Shown here: piece after piece, positions 15,099 to 20,381 of the stretch
How the letters are laid out: each line of letters opens with the position of its first letter
Numbering within the stretch: position 1 is the stretch's first letter
Assembly: GCA_014360945.1 (NCBI GenBank)
Contig: JACIWM010000015.1
Coordinates: 1-20,381 of the forward strand
From: Candidatus Bipolaricaulota bacterium
GTDB taxonomy: Bacteria; Bipolaricaulota; Bipolaricaulia; Bipolaricaulales; Bipolaricaulaceae
Direction: 5' to 3'
Length of the DNA: 20,381 nt
The notes under the pieces: model-generated
Database searches by the model: none
The model's input: only the letters and a program-made list of their open reading frames with translations
What the model was told of the DNA's origin: nothing
Program-made: the position numbers and the translations under genes

Positions 15099-16159
15099 GG
15101 CGGATTGGAGTAGGTCTTCGTCCCCTTTTGGAATCCGTTTTGGCCGGGCTCATCGGGCTTGGGGTGGGAGCGATCATCATGCGGGCCTGGGGGTACAACC
15201 CGTGGCCGGCATATATGGCCCTGTTCAAGGAGAGCTTCGGGAGCGGTTATGGGCTCGCCAACGCCCTGGCCAACGCCACACCCCTCATCCTCACGGCCTT
15301 AACCTTCGCCGTGGGCGCCCGTGCCGGGCTTTTCATCATCGGGGCCGAAGGGATGATGTACATGGGGGCCATGGCCGCCGTGGCCGCCAGTTTCTTTCGC
15401 CTTCCCTCAGGCTGGCACGCCCTTTTTGCCCTTCTTGGAGCGGCTCTGGCCGGGATGGTTTGGGGGCTGATCCCCGCGGTGCTTAAGGCCTATCGCGGCG
15501 TGCACGAAGTCATCTCCACCATCATGTTCAATTGGCTCGCCCATTTCTTTGCCTTTTACCTTGTGGCCAATGTCCTTGTTGACCCAATTCGCGCGGAGAA
15601 AACGATCTCCGTGGCCAAAACCAGCCGCCTTCCCATTCTCTTCCGCGGGACTGACCTTTCCTTTGGAATTGCGGTGGCCGTGGGCTTGGCCTTCCTCTTT
15701 TACCTCCTTCTTTGGCACACCGTAGCGGGCTATGAGATTCGCGCGGCAGGAGCCAATCCCCATGCGGCCCGGTATGGTGGGGTCTCCCCGCGGAGGACGG
15801 TGCTTTTGGTATTCATCCTGGGTGGGATGGCCGCGGGATTGGCCGGCGCGGTGGAGACCATGGGTCGCCCGCCCACTTACGCCGTCTATAGCGGCCTCAC
15901 CAACATCGCCGGATTCGGCTTTGACGGGATCGGGGTGGCCATGATCGGTCGGATTCATCCTTTGGGGATCATCCCCGCCGCCATTTTCTATGGAGGTCTA
16001 CAAGCCGGCGCGCGGCTCATGCAGATGGAGGCCAAAGTTCCGTTCGAGATGGTTCGGGCCGTACAGGGGGCCATCGTCCTGGCCTTGGCCTTGCCTGAGC
16101 TGGCCCGCCTCTTTCGGGTTTTCGTGCGGCGCGCTAGATTCCAGGAGAAGAAAACATGA
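15095..16159 (+). CDS. ABC permease 1 of the BMP-type importer (BPD_transp_2 family)
   Basis: The protein has 354 residues and is hydrophobic, with about 9-10 membrane spans. It has family features such as ANATPLILTALTFAVGARAGLFIIGAEGMMYMGA, and the cytoplasmic loop GYEIRAAGANPHAARYGGVSPRRT, which couples to the ATPase. This matches the YufP/NupP-like subunit of nucleoside importers and the branched-chain/sugar-type permease fold. It starts in an ATGA overlap with the ATPase gene and ends in an ATGA overlap with permease 2, so the three are translated as a block. Confidence 0.92.
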   Translation: MRRIGVGLRPLLESVLAGLIGLGVGAIIMRAWGYNPWPAYMALFKESFGSGYGLANALANATPLILTALTFAVGARAGLFIIGAEGMMYMGAMAAVAASFFRLPSGWHALFALLGAALAGMVWGLIPAVLKAYRGVHEVISTIMFNWLAHFFAFYLVANVLVDPIRAEKTISVAKTSRLPILFRGTDLSFGIAVAVGLAFLFYLLLWHTVAGYEIRAAGANPHAARYGGVSPRRTVLLVFILGGMAAGLAGAVETMGRPPTYAVYSGLTNIAGFGFDGIGVAMIGRIHPLGIIPAAIFYGGLQAGARLMQMEAKVPFEMVRAVQGAIVLALALPELARLFRVFVRRARFQEKKT

Positions 16160-17055
16160 ACTGGGCCTATTTTTGGAGCCTTTTTTCCATCTCCCTTCAT
16201 GCCATGGTTCCCATCACCCTCACCGCCGTAGGCGAGGTGATCGGGGAGTCCGCCGGGCTTTTCAACATTGGTCTTGAGGGAATTCTTCTTCTTTCGGCGT
16301 TCACGGGGACGTTGGGTGCCCGGGCCGGCGGCCCCCTTCTGGGCCTGGCCGTGGGCCTGTTTACCGGCCTTGGTGTGGGCACGATCTTTGGCCTCATCTG
16401 CGCCTACTGGAAAGGAAACCAGATGATCGCTGGAGTCGGAATAAATCTCTTTGCTTTGGGATTTGTGGCCTTCGGCCTTCAGGTCCTGGGCTCACCCGGC
16501 TTTTACACCGTTCCCCGCGAGGCGAAACTTCCACCGATCCGCACCGAGGTGGGAGCCTTCTCCCCTGTGATTATTGTAGCCTTGATCCTTCCCTTCATTG
16601 TGCACTGGCTTTTGAATCACACGCGACTTGGCCTGCGGATTAAGGCAGTGGGCGAAAATCCGGAGGCCGCGGACGTTGCGGGAATCCCAGTGGAGCTGAC
16701 CCAGCTTCTCTCCACGGCCGTGGGCGCGGCCCTGGCCGGACTCGCCGGAGCCTACATGTCCGTATCCTGGCTGGGTTCTGTGACGAAGGAGATCTCCGCT
16801 GGCCGGGGATTCATCGCTCTTGCCACTGTCGTTTTCTCCGGATTGCGCCCCCTTCTGGCTTTGGCCGGCGGAGTTCTCTTTGGGTTCTTCGAGTCCCTGG
16901 CCACCTGGATCCAGTCCTTGCCGGGCGTGAAGGAAGTTGTGCCCTGGCAATTCATCTCCATGATCCCTTATGTGGCCACGCTCCTTGTGGTGGCCGGGGT
17001 CATCGGCCGCGTCCGCTTTCCAAAAGGGTTGGGCGTTCCTTATCGCCGGGAGTAG
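16156..17055 (+). CDS. ABC permease 2 of the BMP-type importer (BPD_transp_2 family)
   Basis: The protein has 299 residues with about 8 membrane spans. Key segments are TLTAVGEVIGESAGLFNIGLEGILLLSAF near the N-terminus, equivalent to the GLFNIG..G segment of its partner family, and the coupling loop LRIKAVGENPEAADVAGIP. It corresponds to the YufQ/NupQ-like second permease and forms a heterodimer with the preceding subunit. AGGAG (16143-16147) lies 8 nt before the ATG. The stop at 17053-17055 is followed by 48 bp with a perfect TATAAT, so the next operon starts right after. Confidence 0.92.
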   Translation: MNWAYFWSLFSISLHAMVPITLTAVGEVIGESAGLFNIGLEGILLLSAFTGTLGARAGGPLLGLAVGLFTGLGVGTIFGLICAYWKGNQMIAGVGINLFALGFVAFGLQVLGSPGFYTVPREAKLPPIRTEVGAFSPVIIVALILPFIVHWLLNHTRLGLRIKAVGENPEAADVAGIPVELTQLLSTAVGAALAGLAGAYMSVSWLGSVTKEISAGRGFIALATVVFSGLRPLLALAGGVLFGFFESLATWIQSLPGVKEVVPWQFISMIPYVATLLVVAGVIGRVRFPKGLGVPYRRE

Positions 17056-17076
17056 CCTCAGTCCTCCTCCGTCGGC

Positions 17077-17082
17077 TATAAT
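17077..17082 (+). promoter_or_regulatory. -10 box (TATAAT) before the PhnD-type gene
   Basis: A consensus TATAAT lies 21 bp before the GTG start, but no TTGACA-like box sits 16-19 bp upstream and there is no TGn extension. It may depend on an activator, or be a chance match. AGGGAGGTGG lies 4 nt before the GTG start. Since no terminator follows permease 2, readthrough from the nucleoside operon is also possible. Confidence 0.45.
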
Positions 17083-17103
17083 GGCTTAAAGGGAGGTGGT
17101 TCA

Positions 17104-18126
17104 GTGAAACGCGGAATTTTGGCGGTCTTTGTAGCGGCGGTGTTGGGGGTCATGGGATTGGCCCAGGCCTTGGGCACGCCGGAGCGGCCGATCATCATGC
17201 TCTTCGTGCCCTCGGTGAAAGTGGACGTGATTCAGGAGGTCGGCCCGAAGATCGCGGAGGCTCTCTCCCAGATGACGGGTCTTGTGATCAAACCGGTGAT
17301 TGCCGCGGATTATGCCGCCATGATTGAGGCCATGATCGCTGCGGAAGGAGACACGTTCGGTATTCCCACCACGGATCAGTACTGTCGGATCACCATGGAG
17401 AACCCCGGCGTCCATGCCCGCTTGGCCGCGGTGCGATACGGCTATCCCTACTATTTCGCTTCCATTTATGCTCTGCGGGAGAAGGGCTTCACGTCCGTAA
17501 ATGATCTTGCCGGGAAGGTCTGGGCCTTTGGGAGCACCAGGTCCACGTCCGGCTACGTTATCCCGAAGAAGTACTTCGACCAGCTTGGCCTAACATTTGC
17601 TGAGGAGAAGGCCGTGGGGACGCACACGAACGCCCTCATCGCCGTTTTGGAGGGACAGGCCGACTTCTGCACGGGCTACGGTTCCCCGCCCAATCCGCCG
17701 GCCTGGGTGGCCGAGACCATGCCCGGTTGGCGGTGGGAGTACGGAATGTATCCAGAGTTGTGGCTTTGGGATCCTATAGCTAACGATCTTCCGAGCCCCT
17801 ACTACCGCGGGGAGTGCGTGGATCTCCGGGCAGCCATCGCCGAGGAAGTGAAGGTTTACGGAGACATCTGGGAACTGGTGCGTAAAGTGGGGATCGTGGG
17901 CACGGTGGGCCCCATGCCCAATGACTGCATCGCCTTCGCCGCGGGCTTCCCCAAGGATCTTGAGGACAAGATCGTCGAAGCTATCAAGGCCCACATCCGC
18001 TCGCCCGAGGGCTTGGACCTCTGGTCGCGCAAGGGCTTCTATGAGTGGTACGACGTGGCCGAGATCGACGACTCCTTCTATGACCCGTATCGGGCCCTCG
18101 CCGGTTATCCCATCCCCGAGCGCTAA
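17104..18126 (+). CDS. PhnD-like phosphate/phosphite/phosphonate-type ABC substrate-binding protein
   Basis: The protein has 340 residues. The signal peptide is about 1-22 (hydrophobic core ILAVFVAAVLGVMGLA, AQA cleavage site) with no lipobox Cys. The mature protein has the two-lobe fold of the PhnD/PtxB family. The anion-binding segment AFGSTRSTSGYVIPKKYF (about 141-158) contains the S-T-S-G pattern at a helix start that grips the phosphoryl oxygens. QADFCTGYG (about 190) matches the second lobe. It reads GTG at 17104 with a strong RBS. The family covers phosphate, phosphite, phosphonate and methylphosphonate binders. No C-P lyase or phosphite dehydrogenase gene is in the window to decide. 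It is followed by a strong terminator and then phnC- and phnE-like genes. Confidence 0.88.
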   Translation: MKRGILAVFVAAVLGVMGLAQALGTPERPIIMLFVPSVKVDVIQEVGPKIAEALSQMTGLVIKPVIAADYAAMIEAMIAAEGDTFGIPTTDQYCRITMENPGVHARLAAVRYGYPYYFASIYALREKGFTSVNDLAGKVWAFGSTRSTSGYVIPKKYFDQLGLTFAEEKAVGTHTNALIAVLEGQADFCTGYGSPPNPPAWVAETMPGWRWEYGMYPELWLWDPIANDLPSPYYRGECVDLRAAIAEEVKVYGDIWELVRKVGIVGTVGPMPNDCIAFAAGFPKDLEDKIVEAIKAHIRSPEGLDLWSRKGFYEWYDVAEIDDSFYDPYRALAGYPIPER

Positions 18127-18140
18127 AGGAGGGTGAGTGG

Positions 18141-18171
18141 AAGAGGGGGGAGCGCCCGCTCCCCCCTTTTT
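18141..18171 (+). terminator. strong intrinsic terminator between the phnD- and phnC-like genes
   Basis: GGGGGGAGC (18145-18153) and GCTCCCCCC (18158-18166) form a perfect 9-bp stem with a GCCC loop, followed by TTTTT (18167-18171). Bases AAGA before the stem can also pair with the T run. It ends 3 nt before the phnC-like ATG at 18175, so it also shapes that gene's translation start. Expected effect: much more binding-protein mRNA than transporter mRNA. Confidence 0.85.
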
Positions 18172-18174
18172 CGT

Positions 18175-18942
18175 ATGCCGCACCTTGTGGTGGAAAAGCT
18201 GACCAAGGTCTACGAGCGCGGGAAAGTCCGCGCCCTCTCCAACGTAAGTTTCTCTGTGGAGAAGGGCGAATTTTTGGTTTTGATCGGGCTTTCCGGTTCC
18301 GGAAAATCCACGCTTCTTCGGTGCATCAATCGATTGGTGGAGCCCACTTCCGGCCGGGTTTTCTTAAACGGGCTTGAGCTTACGCAGCTTTCTCCGCGGG
18401 CCATGCGAAAAATACGGCGCAAAATCGGGATGGTTTTTCAGCAGTTCAATCTCGTTAAGCGCGCCACGGTCCTCCAAAATGTTCTCGCTGGAAGACTCGG
18501 CTATAACCCGACCTTGCCCACCTTACTTGGCCGTTTTCCCAAAAGGGACATCCTCCGTGCCCAGGAGTGTTTGGCCCGGGTGGGACTCTTGGACAAGATG
18601 TATATGCGCGCCGATCAGCTTTCCGGAGGACAGCAGCAGCGGGTGGGCATCGCCCGGGCCCTCATGCAGGAACCGGAGTTGCTGTTGGCCGATGAGCCCG
18701 TCTCCGCTTTGGATCCGGCCACCTCCCACTCCGTGATGCAATACATCGAGCAGATCAACAAAGAGGACGGGGTCACCGTCATCGCCAGCCTCCACTTCCT
18801 TTCTCTAGCGCGGCGCTACGGCCAAAGGATCATCGCCCTAAAAAGCGGGGAGATCGTGTTCGACGGGCTTCCCGAGGCCATCGATGACCAGAAGTTCAAG
18901 GAGATTTACGGCGAGGAAGCGGAGGAAGTGGAGGTGCGGTGA
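18175..18942 (+). CDS. phnC: PhnC-type ABC transporter ATPase
   Basis: The protein is 255 residues, the usual PhnC length. Walker A is GLSGSGKST (about 38-46), followed by LLRCINRL typical of PhnC. The Q loop is VFQQFNLVKRATVLQNVLAG (PhnC hallmark), the signature LSGGQQQR, Walker B LLLADEPVSALDP, and the H loop SLHFLSLARRYGQRIIAL. It powers the PhnE permeases encoded next. I chose ATG 18175 because it gives the family N-terminus (MPHLVVEKLTKVY). The GTG at 18133 would add 14 residues encoded by the terminator and would abut its Shine-Dalgarno. No Shine-Dalgarno is adjacent to 18175; the nearest (AGGAGGG, 18127-18133) is on the other side of the hairpin. GTGA overlap with the next gene. Confidence 0.92.
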   Translation: MPHLVVEKLTKVYERGKVRALSNVSFSVEKGEFLVLIGLSGSGKSTLLRCINRLVEPTSGRVFLNGLELTQLSPRAMRKIRRKIGMVFQQFNLVKRATVLQNVLAGRLGYNPTLPTLLGRFPKRDILRAQECLARVGLLDKMYMRADQLSGGQQQRVGIARALMQEPELLLADEPVSALDPATSHSVMQYIEQINKEDGVTVIASLHFLSLARRYGQRIIALKSGEIVFDGLPEAIDDQKFKEIYGEEAEEVEVR

Positions 18943-20171
18943 AGCTTTTCAAGGCCCGTCTCCTTTCTCTCCTTTTGGATTTAGCTCTTTGGACTTACCT
19001 CCTCTACAGTGGATTTACTTTGCATTACCTCATGACGCGCTGGCGGGTGTGGGAACCGGAGGCCAAGTTCATCGCTCCCACGCTCCCCGGCTGGGGCTGG
19101 GCCTTTGTAGTTTGGGGCATCTTGGAACTTGTTTTGCTCACCCGGGCCTTTGGCCCGAGCCTGGGCCAGCGCATCCTCGGCGTTTGGCTTGTCTCCGAAA
19201 GCGGTAGCCCGCCGAGCTTTTCCCAGCGCTGGGCGTACTTTCTTTTCGCCCATTTGGGGATTCTTTCCCTTGGGATCATCGTCTTTCTTGCGCCGGAACA
19301 TCCCCGTTATGAGCGGTGGGCGGGGGTGCGGTTGGCTCCACTCCCTCCGCCGGGGAGCGGTGCCTTCCGGCGGCGTTGGTACCTCACGGCGTACGGTATT
19401 TCCGCCTTTCTCTTTGTGGGGATGACGCTGGCCTTGGGATGGCGCCTTACCGAGATCGATCTACAAAATCTCGTTCGCCGTGCTTCCCGTTCCATACGCA
19501 TTTGGCGTGGCCTCATTAACCCGGACTTTCGTTACCTCTTCACTCCCGACCCGCGCATAAAGCTCTCCTTCATCGATGGGCTGGTGCAATCCCTTTATAT
19601 GGCGCTTTTGGCCACCGTGGCCGGCACGGCCGTGGCCTTCCCCTTGAGCTTCGTTGGGGCCAGGAACATCATGGCCCGCGGGCCCCTGGGATGGCTCGTC
19701 TATTCCTTCACCCGTGGTTTCTTCAACGTGTTTCGCGCCGTGGAATCCGTATACTGGGCCTCCATCTTCGCTATCTGGGTGGGATTTGGTCCCTTTGCGG
19801 GAAGCATGGCTCTGTTCATCCACACCATTGCTGCCCTAGGGAAGCTTTTCTCGGAGCAGGTGGAGCACATCGACCCTGGTCCGGTGGAAGCGGTGACCGC
19901 CACCGGTGCCAATCTTCTACAGGTGGTGCGCTACGCCGTAGTTCCCCAAGTAATCCCGCAGTTTTTGGCGTTCACCCTTTATCGGTGGGACATAAATCTG
20001 CGCATGGCCACGGTGGTGGCCTTGGTGGGCGGCGGCGGCATCGGACGTCTTCTTTTCGAATACAAGGACGATTTGCAGTGGAGCCTCGTGGGCGGGGTGA
20101 TCATCCTCTTCATGATCACGGTGTGGATCATGGACTACGTTTCCGGCTGGGTGCGGGAAAGGATCACTTGA
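18939..20171 (+). CDS. phnE: PhnE-type ABC permease with an N-terminal RDD-like membrane module
   Basis: The protein has 410 residues, about 145 more than a classical PhnE. Residues 148-410 are an ordinary PhnE: one span, NPDFRYLFTPDP, then the permease domain with VEAVTATGANLLQVVRYAVVPQV as the ATPase-coupling EAA loop and ALVGGGGIGRLLFEY. Residues 1-147 are extra. They have a hydrophobic hairpin with R7 and D14 (ARLLSLLLDLALWTY), GPSLGQRILGVWLVSESG (72-89), another span at 101-118, and YERWAGVRLAP (124-134). This order fits the RDD family (R-x-D start, G-x-x-LGKRLLG-like middle, HD-RLAGT-like end), with Glu in place of the last Asp. The role of the module is unknown. GTG start in a GTGA overlap with phnC. 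The RDD assignment is mine and needs a profile search. Confidence 0.85.
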   Translation: MKLFKARLLSLLLDLALWTYLLYSGFTLHYLMTRWRVWEPEAKFIAPTLPGWGWAFVVWGILELVLLTRAFGPSLGQRILGVWLVSESGSPPSFSQRWAYFLFAHLGILSLGIIVFLAPEHPRYERWAGVRLAPLPPPGSGAFRRRWYLTAYGISAFLFVGMTLALGWRLTEIDLQNLVRRASRSIRIWRGLINPDFRYLFTPDPRIKLSFIDGLVQSLYMALLATVAGTAVAFPLSFVGARNIMARGPLGWLVYSFTRGFFNVFRAVESVYWASIFAIWVGFGPFAGSMALFIHTIAALGKLFSEQVEHIDPGPVEAVTATGANLLQVVRYAVVPQVIPQFLAFTLYRWDINLRMATVVALVGGGGIGRLLFEYKDDLQWSLVGGVIILFMITVWIMDYVSGWVRERIT

Positions 20172-20172
20172 G

Positions 20173-20381
20173 ATGAAGCTGGGCGAACGAATTATTGATG
20201 TCCTCCTGCGCGTTGGCCACGCTTTGCGAACCCGCGTTCTCCCAGCCCTTTTGGATCTAGTCTTTCTTGCGTACTTTTGGGTGGCTACGAACGTCACCGT
20301 GAGCTACTTCCGTTTTGGTCTTCTGGACTACTCCCTTCTTCCCTGGTCGTGGATGGCGATTGTTGTGGTCGTTGCCGCGGC
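20173..20381 (+). CDS. Second PhnE-type permease, N-terminus only (cut by window edge)
   Basis: ATG 20173-20175 follows the previous stop by 1 bp, with AAAGGAT about 10 nt upstream. About 69 residues are visible. After MKLGERIIDVLLRVGH comes RVLPALLDLVFLAYFWVAT, then a Tyr-rich loop and a second span SWMAIVVVVAA. This mirrors the first residues of the preceding permease (RLLSLLLDLALWTYLLYSG), including the Arg and Asp spacing, so it probably starts with the same RDD-like module. That it continues into a PhnE domain is inferred from the usual PhnCDEE operon layout; the permease part is outside the window. Confidence 0.65.
   Translation, partial: MKLGERIIDVLLRVGHALRTRVLPALLDLVFLAYFWVATNVTVSYFRFGLLDYSLLPWSWMAIVVVVAA

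Noticed and set aside
18133..18174. GTG at 18133 as start of the PhnC-type ATPase
   Set aside because: The extra 14 residues are encoded by the terminator, there is no spacing to the Shine-Dalgarno, and the family N-terminus fits the ATG at 18175.
1..20381. CRISPR array, insertion sequence, prophage or integrated element
   Set aside because: No regularly spaced repeats, transposase, integrase or terminal repeats were seen; base composition and gene style look even across the window. The single tRNA has no flanking attachment-like duplicate that I could find.
17104..20381. A phosphonate degradation locus
   Set aside because: Only transport genes are present; no C-P lyase, phosphonatase or phosphite dehydrogenase is in the window, so the substrate must stay open.

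Overview
The window is a gene-dense, GC-rich bacterial chromosome segment. It carries no phage, IS, CRISPR or integrase signal. Proteins are rich in charged residues, and genes are packed with repeated 4-bp ATGA/GTGA overlaps. Both periplasmic binding proteins have plain signal peptides with no lipobox cysteine, which fits a diderm cell. GC-rich thermophilic lineages such as Bipolaricaulota/Acetothermia (OP1-like) are possible hosts, but that is a guess from gene style and not a demonstrated placement.

The left half (1-8965) is entirely on the minus strand. From a divergent promoter region at 8966-9036 the order is tRNA-Leu(CAG), gatA, a geranylgeranyl-reductase-family flavoprotein, an O-antigen-ligase-like membrane protein with a TPR tail, and secA. 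These are separated by -4 to 22 bp, so they look like one housekeeping operon. After secA comes a heat-shock unit, hrcA-grpE, cut by the window edge. It has its own sigma70-type promoter and a near-perfect CIRCE operator. The CIRCE spacer contains the hrcA ribosome binding site, and its last base is the A of the hrcA ATG.

The right half (9037-20381) is on the plus strand. First comes a signalling group: a cysteine-free Crp/Fnr-type regulator, a membrane PAS-PAS histidine kinase, and a single-domain response regulator. Then comes a 323-bp gene-free interval (12016-12338) with several perfect hairpins, a long-range closing helix, a promoter-like pair that resembles the one upstream of the kinase, and an 11-bp terminal hairpin. 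I treat it as a candidate structured RNA.

Two ABC importers follow. The first is a BMP/PnrA-type system: binding protein, double ATPase and two permeases, likely for nucleosides or a related solute. The second is a PhnD-PhnC-PhnE-PhnE system for phosphate, phosphite, phosphonate or a similar anion. In both, a strong hairpin/terminator sits between the binding-protein gene and the ATPase gene, directly before an ATPase start codon with no adjacent Shine-Dalgarno. This suggests that binding protein and transporter core are expressed at different levels.

The most unusual protein is the PhnE-type permease at 18939-20171. It has an extra N-terminal membrane module of about 145 residues that resembles the RDD family. 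The next, truncated gene starts with the same kind of module, so these are probably tandem RDD-PhnE fusions. I saw no defence system, toxin pair or other clearly new multi-gene system.
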